A stretch of DNA of 64,000 nucleotides from DATMNR01 sp963702765 (GTDB lineage: Bacteria; Chloroflexota; Ktedonobacteria; Ktedonobacterales; Ktedonobacteraceae). Below the pieces are notes generated by a model. That model searched no databases, was not told where the DNA came from, and was given only the letters and a program-made list of their open reading frames with translations. Position numbers and translations under genes: made by a program. The DNA is taken from contig CAVPEB010000042.1 in the NCBI GenBank assembly GCA_963702765.1, forward strand, positions 1 to 64,000. The letters run 5' to 3'. Within the stretch, counting starts at the first letter, position 1; each line of letters starts with the position of its first letter. Positions 56,447-64,000 of this stretch are shown here, piece after piece.

Positions 56447-56707
56447 TTACAAAAATAGCATGCGCCAATTTGAGATGCCAAATTCGCGCCCGCTGAGGAT
56501 GGTTGCCGCAGCGACGAGCATGCCACCACCCACAATGACCATCAACGACAAGGCGGGGATGGTGTAATCAGCGAACGGCGAGCCTTGCAGCCCTTCAAGT
56601 GAGGCTGGAATCGCTCCTGTCAGCAGACCTATGCCCCCTGCGATGGCACCCAGTGCGACAAAGACCTCTAAAATAACCAGCGCAATGCGGATTTGTTTGT
56701 GTTTCAT
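56447..56707 (-). CDS. Small membrane protein, 86 residues
   Basis: Two predicted membrane helices (IALVILEVFVALGAIAGGIGLLTG and YTIPALSLMVIVGGGMLVAAATIL) with a short polar loop (EGLQGSPFADYT). A basic N terminus (MKHKQIR) points inward. I do not recognise a family beyond a general resemblance to small hypothetical membrane proteins. It stands alone. Confidence 0.6.
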   Translation of the reverse strand: MKHKQIRIALVILEVFVALGAIAGGIGLLTGAIPASLEGLQGSPFADYTIPALSLMVIVGGGMLVAAATILSGREFGISNWRMLFL

Positions 56708-57290
56708 GATGTCTCTTTTATCTCTCCCCCGATTGGAGAAAATCTACGAACATCAACTTCTTTATAGAAGATCAGGATGTCCTATCAGAAGCATACGCTC
56801 TTGAACTCACATTGCCATCACAATCAGCCGCTGACCAAGCACAGAACAATCACAGCTTGCAGTTCTGCTGTGCCTTGCTTTTCTGACCTGGGCATGGTAC
56901 GCTAAGAGCGTGGTGTTTCATCATCAGTTGAGATTCAGGCTCTTTTTGAGAGAGAAACACGCCATACAAGCTATACTAGTATCCGGCAGCGTACCCATAC
57001 ACAAGACCAACATGTTAGGAGGAGAGACGAGCAAGCTTGCGTTCCAAAGACCAGGTTCCTCTTCTTTCGATCTTCCCTGAAATGGTTTCGTCGTCTCAGA
57101 CGCTGGTTGTCTTCTTTCAAAGCGACCAGTTTCGTTGTCGGAATAGCCCACAGCTTAGAGGAGCTACCTGAAATCTGAACGTAACTCCCTGAACCGTGCG
57201 CTCACGCTGTTCAAAGCAGGATACTTCTGCTTTGAGACTCATCAGTGTAATCGGCGTTGCCCGGTAACTCTCGATAGGGAGGATGTTCCG
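56708..57290. other. Intergenic region upstream of the histidine kinase
   Basis: About 580 bases. GTTAGGAGGAGAGACG (57011-57026) looks like a strong ribosome binding site, but the frames after it have no standard start, only a TTG. The frame VPKTRFLFFRSSLKWFRRLR with ELPEI at its end (to 57172) has no start codon. GGGAGG before 57291 belongs to the kinase gene. Confidence 0.4.
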
Positions 57291-59291
57291 ATGATCCACT
57301 CACGACACTTTGACACGACCACTGTTACTTACTCGTCTGCTGCGCTGCGCGTTACGCCGACAGAGTTGACCCACCTTTTGGATATTTCACCCGATGCGCT
57401 ACTCATTGTTAATGGGGAAGGGATCATCGTGGTGGCGAATGAGCAGGCGGCCGAACTCTTCGGCTATCGTCGCGAAGAGTTGCACGAGCTGCAGCTTGAA
57501 ATGCTCTTGCCCCAACGATCTACATGCTCTGCATGTCGCCACCTGGAAGGAGTATTTCAACACTCCGCGCACACGCGCGATGGGCGCCGAACGCCACCTG
57601 TGGGGGCAACACAAGGATGGAACGGAATTCCCGGTGGATATCAGTTTGCGAGCCGTGCTGCTTGGTGACGAGCTCCTGACCATCGGGGCCATCCGTGATA
57701 TGAGCGCACAGCGGCACGCCGAAGGTGAGCGCGCACAACAAGCTGAGCATCTCCGCTTGCACGCTGAACTCCTTGATCTCTCGCACGACGCGATCCTCAT
57801 CCGCGATTCTGCGAGTCGCGTCATCTTCTGGAACACAGGGCGCGGAGGAGCTCTACGGCTGGTCATCCCAGGAGGCGCTCGGTCGTCTCACCCATAGCCT
57901 GCTCAAGACACGTTTTCCCATCAGCCTTGCCGATGTTAATGCGCATCTCGAACGGGATGGACGCTGGGAAGGGGAACTGACGCATACCTGCCGTGATGGC
58001 AGTCAGGTGGTCGTCGAAAGCCGCCATGTGCTGGTCTGCGATGTGCTGGGACACGCCATCACGATGCTGGAGATCAATCGGGACATCACCGAGCGAAGCC
58101 GCCTGGAGCAAGCCGCGCAAGCCGTCCATACCCATACCGTCGCTCATCTGGATTTCCTCCAGCAGCTCATGGATGCGCTCCCCAGCAGCGTCTATCTCGT
58201 GTATGGCGCAGATGCTCGCCTGCTGCTGGCCAACCGTGCCGCGACCGTCCGTCTGGGGAGCCGAGTGGCAGATCGATCAACCGATGCAGGAGTTTCTTGC
58301 CACCACTAGGATCGGGATCTTGGATGCGCAGGGGCGCCCACTGGCACTCACAGATCTTGCCACGCTGCGCGCTGTACAAAAAGGCGAAACGGTCTTGCAG
58401 CACCAGGAGATCATCCGTCGTCCCAATGGATCGAGCGTGCCGGTGCAGGTCAATGCCATAGCACTCGACTCCTCCCAGGAGTGGCATGCCGTGAGGCAGC
58501 CAACGGGGCCACTCGCACAGCACACCCAGCATGCGGATACAGAGCCACTTGCCCTGGTCATCCACCAGGACGTGAGCATACTCAAGGAAGCAGAGTATCT
58601 CAAGGACGAGTTTATAGGCGTGGCTGCCCACGAGTTGCGCAACCCGCTGGCCGTGCTCAAAGGCTTTGCCGAGATGCTGGTGTACCAGACAGCACGTGGC
58701 AAAGGCGCGCAACTGGCTCCCTGGCAGACAGAAGCCCTCGAGGAGATTGACGTGGCGACTTCGCGGTTGGATAAACTCACCGAGGATCTGCTCGATGTGA
58801 CGCGCTTGCAAGCAGGAAGGCTGGTCTTGTCTTGCGCCCCTACCGACCTGGTGACCTTGACCCGACACGTAGTGGCACAACGACAGATAACCACGAGGCA
58901 CCACACGATCTCCCTTGACTCTGAGCACGCCTCGCTTATAGGAGAGGTCGACCATGAGCGCATCGAGCAGGTGCTCACCAACCTGCTGAGCAATGCCATC
59001 AAGTACAGCCCGCAGGGAGGCCCCATCGAGCTAACCATCCGTGAAGAGGCCGAGCCTCACACCGCGCTCATTTCCATTCTCGACCGGGGCATGGGCATTC
59101 CGATTGGACAACAAGCCCATATTTTTGGGCGTTTTGTGCGGGCAGAGAATGCGCGTGCCAGTGAGATCACGGGAACAGGTCTTGGGCTGTTTCTCAGCCG
59201 CGAACTCGTCGAGCGGCATGGCGGGCGCCTCTGGTTTGAGTCTACCGAAGGAGCAGGCTCGACGTTCTTCATGGCCTTACCTTTGCCTTAA
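57291..59291 (+). pseudogene. PAS-domain sensor histidine kinase, frameshifted
   Basis: Starts at the ATG at 57291 with GGGAGG upstream. First PAS domain (DISPDALLIVNGEGIIVVANEQAAELFGYRREEL) ends in one frame near 57535; GTEFPVDISLRAVLLGDELLTIGAIRDMSAQ and the second PAS (LDLSHDAILIRDSASRVIFWN) are in another; a third frame holds ELYGWSSQEALGRL ... EINRDITERSRLEQ and a third PAS. From about 58300 a fourth frame carries the kinase core intact: phospho-acceptor His in GVAAHELRNPLAVLKGF, N box LLSNAIKYSPQGG, DRGMGIP and GTGLGLFLSRELVERHGG. About 660 residues in total. No transmembrane segment is seen, so it was a cytoplasmic sensor. Three lesions make it a probable pseudogene. Confidence 0.8.
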
Positions 59292-59449
59292 AGAGGAGGC
59301 CACTTCATGGGCGCAGTAAGTACCATCTAGTAGTAAACCCGACTCTCTGTCTACACGCTCTTTTCATGCGCCCGATGCTCATCTATGCAATAATATAATA
59401 CAGTCAGAGAGTCGGAAGTTCGTCCCACACGCTCTTCAAGGAGAATCTC

Positions 59450-59569
59450 ATGTCTGCACCGTGTACCTGCCATGTGCCGTATAGCAATACGCTTTTCTTC
59501 ATCGACCTCAATCACCTCTGCCTGATCGCTGACTTCGTCGTCTCCGACAGCATCGAAGAGGGAGCTTGA
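59450..59569 (+). CDS. Small leader-like protein, 39 residues
   Basis: ATG at 59450, six bases after AAGGAG. The product (MSAPCTCHVPYSNTLFFIDL then NHLCLIADFVVSDSIEEGA) ends two bases before the start of the GH65 gene, so the two are probably translationally coupled. It has three cysteines. Unknown function; it may be a leader peptide. Confidence 0.45.
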   Translation: MSAPCTCHVPYSNTLFFIDLNHLCLIADFVVSDSIEEGA

Positions 59570-59571
59570 CG

Positions 59572-61863
59572 ATGAGCGACCTTCCTACCTTCATGCTCGA
59601 AGAGTGGAGCATCCGCGAGATGGGACTTCACCTGGACACCCTGGCTCAGACCGAGTCCATTTTCGCCCTCTCCAACGGACACATCGGACTGCGAGGCAAC
59701 CTCGATGAGGGGGAGCCACATGGTCAGCCAGGCACCTACCTGAACTCCTTCTACGAGTTGCGTCCTATGCCCTATGCCGAGGGAGGATACGCCTATCCCG
59801 AATCTGGACAAACGATCATCAATGGTACCAATGGCAAACTCATCCGCCTCCTCGTTGACGACGAGCCCTTTGACGTTCGCTTCGGAGAGCTCCAGCACCA
59901 CGAGCGGGAGCTCGACCTCCGCAACGGAGTGTTTCGACGCAGCGTCCGCTGGACCTCCCCTGCTGGGCACACGATCCAGGTCTCGTCCGTGCGCATGGTA
60001 TCGTTCACCCAGCGGGCCATCGTGGCCATCTGCTACGAGGTCGAGCCGCTGGACGTCGCCGGTGCGGGTCTTTGTGCAGTCGGAGCTGGTTGCCAACGAG
60101 GCGCTTCCAACGCAGCGTCCGGACCCCGGGTTGGCGCCGCACTCGAGTCCCCACTCGAGAGCGAGGAGCACCAGGCGCAGGGCACCGTCGGTCTGCTGGT
60201 TCATCACACCCGGGTCAGCGACCTGCGCATCGGGGTGGCAATGGATCACCGCATCCAGGGGCCACCCGAGACGGTCGTCGAGTCCGAAAGCTCCCCCGAT
60301 GTCGCCCGTGTGTCCGTCACTACTCGGCTTCAGCCGGGTGAGCGGCTTCGCATCGTCAAATTCGTCGCCTACGGCTGGTCGAGCCTGCGTTCGCGACCTG
60401 CGGTCCACGATCAGGTCATGGCAGCGCTGTCCGCCGCGCGATTGACTGGCTGGGAGGGCCTGCTCGCCGAGCAGCGCGCCTACCTGGACAACTTCTGGGC
60501 GGGTGCAGATGTCGAGCTGGAGGGTGACCCGGAAATCCAGCAGGCGGTACGCTTCGCACTCTTCCACGTCCTGCAGGCGGGAGCTCGTGCAGAGGGCTGG
60601 CCAATCCCGGCGAAAGGGCTAACGGGCCCCGGCTACGATGGCCACGCCTTCTGGGACACGGAGATCTTCGTCCTGCCAGTCTTGGCGATGACGTTTCCTC
60701 CTGCGGCCGCCGATGCACTGCGCTGGCGCCAATCCCTTCTCCCTCAGGCGAGAGAGCTTGCGCGCCAGCTCGGGCTACGCGGTGCCGCTTTCCCGTGGCG
60801 GACCATTCTGGGTGCAGAATCTTCAGGGAACTGGCCTGCGGGTACTGCCGCATTCCACATCAACGCGGACATTGCCTACGCTGTGGCCACCTACATCGAG
60901 GCGACCGGCGACAGCGCGTTCGAGGAGAAGGTGGGCCTCGAGTTGCTCGTCGAGACGGCGCGGCTGTGGCGTTCACTCGGGTATCTCAACACTATCACAG
61001 ACCAGTTCCGCATCGACGGCGTCACCGGACCCGATGAGTACAGCGCCATCGCCGACAACAACGTCTACACCAACCTCATGGCCCAGCGCAACCTGCGCTG
61101 GGCGGCAGAGAGTGTGAAACGCTATCCCGAGAAGGCCCGCACACTCGGCGTTGAGGCCGACGAGGCAGCCAGCTGGCGCGAGGCAGCCGAGAAAATGCTC
61201 ATCCCATATGATGCGCGACTCGGGGTAACCCCGCAGGACGAAACCTTTACCGAACACGAGGTCTGGGACTTCGCCCACATCACCCCGGACCAATACCCAC
61301 TGTTTCTGCACTTCCCGTACTTTGACCTCTATCGCAAGCAGGTTATCAAGCAAGCCGACCTCGTCCTCGCGATGCACCTGCGTGGCGATGCATTCACGCC
61401 AGAGCAGAAGGCGCGCAACTTCGCGTACTACGAGGCGATCACTGTACGCGACTCCTCGTTGTCGGCATCCACGCAGGCCGTCCTTGCTGCCGAGGTGGGC
61501 CAGCTCCAGCTCGCCTACGACTACCTGGGCGAGGCCGCGTTCATAGATCTGCATGACATGGCACATAACACGCGGGACGGACTCCACATGGCTTCGCTGG
61601 CGGGGGCCTGGACGGCGCTCGTCGCGGGGTTCGGTGGCGTGCGCTTGCAACACGGCTTGCTCTGCTTCTCGCCACGGCTGCCAGAGGCGCTGGTGCGGCT
61701 CGCCTTCCACCTCCTGTACCGCGGCTGCCGCTTGCGTGTCGAGGTGACGGCGAAGGAGGCGACGTACCGCACGCTCGACGGCACGCCGCTGAAGGTGTGC
61801 CATCACGGCGAGGAGATACTCCTGCCCCGGATGGAGCAGTCATCCGGCCCATTCCATCCATGA
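59572..61863 (+). CDS. GH65 glycoside phosphorylase or hydrolase (second copy)
   Basis: 763 residues from the ATG at 59572. N-terminal domain TESIFALSNGHIGLRGNLDEGEPHGQPGTYLNSFYE; barrel with GLTGPGYDGHAFWDTEIFVLPVL; catalytic acid in VTGPDEYSAIADNNVYTNLMAQ; then FLHFPYFDLYRKQVIKQADLVLAMHLRG. This fits the actinobacterial-like trehalose/maltose/kojibiose group; the substrate is not certain. It is noticeably GC-richer than its neighbours and only distantly like the GH65 gene at 34485. Residues 164-185 (about 60061-60130) read as a nonsense stretch because of two compensating frame changes (see findings), but the reading frame is open throughout. Confidence 0.88.
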   Translation: MSDLPTFMLEEWSIREMGLHLDTLAQTESIFALSNGHIGLRGNLDEGEPHGQPGTYLNSFYELRPMPYAEGGYAYPESGQTIINGTNGKLIRLLVDDEPFDVRFGELQHHERELDLRNGVFRRSVRWTSPAGHTIQVSSVRMVSFTQRAIVAICYEVEPLDVAGAGLCAVGAGCQRGASNAASGPRVGAALESPLESEEHQAQGTVGLLVHHTRVSDLRIGVAMDHRIQGPPETVVESESSPDVARVSVTTRLQPGERLRIVKFVAYGWSSLRSRPAVHDQVMAALSAARLTGWEGLLAEQRAYLDNFWAGADVELEGDPEIQQAVRFALFHVLQAGARAEGWPIPAKGLTGPGYDGHAFWDTEIFVLPVLAMTFPPAAADALRWRQSLLPQARELARQLGLRGAAFPWRTILGAESSGNWPAGTAAFHINADIAYAVATYIEATGDSAFEEKVGLELLVETARLWRSLGYLNTITDQFRIDGVTGPDEYSAIADNNVYTNLMAQRNLRWAAESVKRYPEKARTLGVEADEAASWREAAEKMLIPYDARLGVTPQDETFTEHEVWDFAHITPDQYPLFLHFPYFDLYRKQVIKQADLVLAMHLRGDAFTPEQKARNFAYYEAITVRDSSLSASTQAVLAAEVGQLQLAYDYLGEAAFIDLHDMAHNTRDGLHMASLAGAWTALVAGFGGVRLQHGLLCFSPRLPEALVRLAFHLLYRGCRLRVEVTAKEATYRTLDGTPLKVCHHGEEILLPRMEQSSGPFHP

Positions 61864-61960
61864 AGGTAGGACCGCGACCCAGCCAACCTCCAGGGCGCGA
61901 ACCGATCCCTCGTGAAGCACGAATGAGGCCCACAAAAATGCCTGCGTGAATGTGTTAATG

Positions 61961-62000
61961 AAAGAGAGGGGCCGGTGCATCAGCACCGGCCCCTCTCTTT
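61961..62000. terminator. Perfect 18-bp hairpin between GH65 and phasin genes
   Basis: AAAGAGAGGGGCCGGTGC (61961-61978) pairs exactly with 61983-62000 around ATCA. It ends in T-rich sequence on both strands and sits between two convergent stop codons, so it should work in both directions. Confidence 0.88.
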
Positions 62001-62022
62001 CATACGATCATTGGAAACAACG

Positions 62023-62586
62023 TTACTTCGTTGCCGCACGGACCGCCTGTTTTTCATGATGAGGAGCCTTTTCGGCTACCCCCATGCCATGCATTGCGAT
62101 GGACTCGGCAGAATCCATGGCCCTCTCGTAAAAGCGGAACGGGGAGGGGAAGAAGCCCCTATAGGCATCCCACGTCCCACGTGCGAGCACACCGAACGCC
62201 TCCCGCTGCTTGTGAGACTGCTCGGTGAGGGTGTGCATCAGTGTGCGCGTGCCCTCTACGTGACTTCTGAGCACCTCGGTTCCATTCTCGAGAACGCCCT
62301 GGACAAACTGGACATTGCGCTCCTGAGCCGCTACCATACTCTCAGTCACCGACTGGAAGAGCGGCTGGCCCTTTTCAGTCTCTCCCATGAGCGTCTCCAT
62401 CACGGTGCGAGTGCCCTCTGCATGGCTCTTGAACAGCTCTACCTCATCTTCAAAGACGCTCTGAGCAAATTTCCAATTTCGCTCTTGAGCCGCAACAGCG
62501 CTCTCGGCAATCACCCGGTTCGCTTCGCGTACTGACTCGCTCAGTTCCTCAGTTGCCTCGCTGACTGTATCCTCATACTTTACCAT
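62023..62586 (-). CDS. Phasin-like protein
   Basis: 187 residues, almost all amphipathic helix, no signal peptide. Two related blocks are visible: VAAQERNWKFAQSVFEDEVE then LFKSHAEGTRTVMETL, and VAAQERNVQFVQGVLENGTE then VLRSHVEGTRTLMHTL. Phasins coat PHA granules and have this kind of helical repeat. The Pro/Phe-rich segment FFPSPFRFYERAMD follows, then an alanine-rich tail. It lies 109 bases downstream of the PhaQ-like repressor on the same strand, as phaP lies beside phaQ in Bacillus megaterium. Confidence 0.75.
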   Translation of the reverse strand: MVKYEDTVSEATEELSESVREANRVIAESAVAAQERNWKFAQSVFEDEVELFKSHAEGTRTVMETLMGETEKGQPLFQSVTESMVAAQERNVQFVQGVLENGTEVLRSHVEGTRTLMHTLTEQSHKQREAFGVLARGTWDAYRGFFPSPFRFYERAMDSAESIAMHGMGVAEKAPHHEKQAVRAATK

Positions 62587-62695
62587 GATCTTATCTCCCT
62601 TTCATGCGTGCAGTTGCCTGCACAACTCTCTTACAATCAGTTCTCATCATTCCCGACCTGATCAACAAGCCAGGACTCGCCAGCCTGGATCTGGT

Positions 62696-63121
62696 TCACA
62701 ACGCTTCAGATGCTTCTTCCTCCCTGGTTACAGCTGATCCTTTTTCCCTCGGAGTAAGTTGACCGGTGTAGAGCCGGAAGAACGTATCCATCAACCTCTG
62801 ATATTGATCCAGAGACTGCGCCCGATAGTGGAGATACGATTCTCCTGCATCCGTGATGGAGTAGATACGGCGGGCGGGTCCACCCTCAGAGGTATCCCAA
62901 CTGGAACTCACCATGCCATCTTTTTCCATCTGTCGTAACGTGCGGTAAAACGTGCCTGGGTTCATGGCAGCTACACCGAAGGTTGACATTTTCTCCATCA
63001 ATTCATAGCCGTAGGAATTCCATTGTCGCAACATCAGAAGAAGGATAGGCACTAACCAGTTCTTTGACCAGGCTTTGTTCACCGAGTTGTATCTTCCGTT
63101 GTCTCTGTTTTCCTCTGTCAT
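62696..63121 (-). CDS. phaQ: PadR-family repressor, PhaQ-like
   Basis: 141 residues. The winged helix is read as NWLVPILLLMLRQWNSYGYELMEKMSTFGVAAMNPGTFYRTLRQMEKDGMVSSSWDTSEGGPARRIYSITDAGESYL. This matches PhaQ, the poly-3-hydroxybutyrate-responsive repressor, more closely than typical PadR proteins. A C-terminal helix (DQYQRLMDTFFRLYTGQ) serves dimerisation. PhaQ binds its own promoter and is released by PHB. A strong promoter with an operator-like repeat lies 67 bases upstream. Neighbour: phasin-like gene on the same strand. Confidence 0.8.
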   Translation of the reverse strand: MTEENRDNGRYNSVNKAWSKNWLVPILLLMLRQWNSYGYELMEKMSTFGVAAMNPGTFYRTLRQMEKDGMVSSSWDTSEGGPARRIYSITDAGESYLHYRAQSLDQYQRLMDTFFRLYTGQLTPREKGSAVTREEEASEAL

Positions 63122-63171
63122 ATCGCACCTACCTGCATGTCGCTACGTTTTACATCCCTTCAGATGAGTAA

Positions 63172-63216
63172 TTCAGCATCTATATGCATTTTACACTTAT
63201 ATGCAGAGTGTGTCAA
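63172..63216 (-). promoter_or_regulatory. Promoter and putative operator of the phaQ-like gene
   Basis: On the minus strand TTGACA (63216-63211), a 17-base spacer and TAAAAT (63193-63188), followed by GCATATAGATGCT. The spacer contains GCATATAAGTG, so GCATATARRTG occurs twice. The arrangement is the same as at 46616-46660. Confidence 0.75.
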
Positions 63217-64000
63217 GGCATTTTGCATGTTTCTGCTCACAATGCTATCACAGTCAATGGAGTAGATGGAGGCAGGACTCGCATCATGGTCGCAGCAGGG
63301 CAACATCTGAAGCGCCTGTTTCAAAAGCGTGGCTGGAGACGGCGTCCATGTCCAGCAGAAGCCGTTTATTCCTTCTTTTTTGCTACGTTTTGGTGGTGTA
63401 CGTATCTTTTTTCGGAGTAGCGGCCTTTTTCCTCGCCGATGAGCTCAGATTACTCATCATTGATGAAAGAATACCATTTCACTTTCCTGATGAGCTTTGA
63501 AAGAGCATTTTTCAACACGCTGAGTCCTTTTGAGAGGAGCACAGATACCACAACTGCATACCTCTCGCGGTATTCCTCGATAGATGATCGAGGTGAGAGA
63601 GTAGCTTCACATGGTATTCAAGATCGACGTGCTCACCGACAAGCAGGCCCTCTGTAAGCGAGAAAGAGATGCTGTGGCTGCTGTTCTATCAGGAGTACAT
63701 GACTTCGAGATACCCCACTTCTCCTAAAATTGTGTGGTGCAAACCTGTCCTTGACAGGAAATTTGAATTCTAACGCAACAATCGTATAAGCTCTAGCATA
63801 TCGTAATGATGATCGTAAAATGACTGGCTTGATCAGAGCTTTGGCATTTCTGAATGGTACCTCGTGTGCTTTCGACTCACGGAAGGTGCGTTAGAACCCA
63901 AAAGTGACAGCAATTCGTAGCGAACAAAAGCGGACACCAAAGCAGCTCTTTGAGCACAAAATGAACCTTTATGAACACCAGCAAACAGGCCGAACCAATT
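63217..64000. other. Right end of the window, no gene seen
   Basis: Beyond the phaQ-like promoter, about 780 bases hold no supported gene. Short open frames on the plus strand (63184-63657) have no ribosome binding sites or recognisable sequence. A gene may begin beyond the window. Confidence 0.45.

Noticed and set aside
59774..60445. Plus-strand frame of 223 codons inside the second GH65 gene
   Set aside because: Only about 22 of its codons (near 60062-60124) look like real protein; these are explained by compensating frame changes, not by a separate gene.

Overview
The window looks like chromosome of a ktedonobacterium (class Ktedonobacteria, phylum Chloroflexota) or a close relative. This is inferred from gene content: serine/threonine kinases fused to a cyclase/NB-ARC/LuxR chain and to extracellular solute-binding domains, paired FemX-type ligases, an R2lox oxidase, a PHA (polyhydroxyalkanoate) repressor/phasin pair and several IS200/IS605-type remnants. 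No rRNA or CRISPR array was seen. There are three tRNAs: Gly-GCC, Leu-UAG and Phe-GAA.

Layout. 1-12.5 kb is a decaying signalling region: a possible immunity protein, a kinase-cyclase-NB-ARC-TPR-LuxR gene cut by frameshifts, two tandem kinase/solute-binding fusion genes with many frameshifts, and a WD40 lipoprotein with one frameshift. 12.6-17.8 kb holds a membrane protein, R2lox, two FemX-like ligases, an acetyltransferase and a DUF4870-like membrane protein. 18-27.7 kb is housekeeping: lon, clpX, a trigger factor split by an in-frame TAA, tRNAs, polyphosphate kinase and a LysM-CHAP cell-wall hydrolase. 28-37.6 kb carries small genes (one is a dodecin), a broken acyl-CoA ligase, a PhaB-like reductase, a GT4 glycosyltransferase, a GH65 phosphorylase, an IS110 fragment and a small hypothetical gene. 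38-44.8 kb is a Calvin-cycle operon with red-type RuBisCO (cbbL, cbbS, cbbX, frameshifted prk), followed by a gene relic, an M20 peptidase and a PaaK-like ligase. 45-50.3 kb has a J-domain protein, a pentapeptide-repeat protein, an ANTAR regulator and a nest of IS200/IS605 elements with relics of the genes around them. 50.3-55.9 kb is a phenylacetyl-CoA epoxidase operon (paaA, split paaD, paaB, paaC, an enoyl-CoA hydratase) with a PhaZ-like hydrolase and a divergent TetR regulator. 56-64 kb has a receiver-like protein, a frameshifted PAS histidine kinase, a second GH65 enzyme, a phasin and a PhaQ-like PadR repressor.

How the parts fit. The cell could fix CO2, degrade phenylacetate to CoA esters, and store carbon and phosphate (PHA proteins PhaB, PhaZ, phasin and PhaQ; polyphosphate kinase). 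No PHA synthase lies in the window. The PhaQ-like gene and a second site 16 kb away share the same promoter, with 19 identical bases over and after the -10 box. This suggests a regulon that also includes the ANTAR regulator.

Caveat. Single-base frameshifts are common here, while long genes such as lon, ppk and the first GH65 are clean. Many lesions are probably real decay, but sequencing error cannot be excluded for single-lesion genes such as prk, tig and the WD40 gene.
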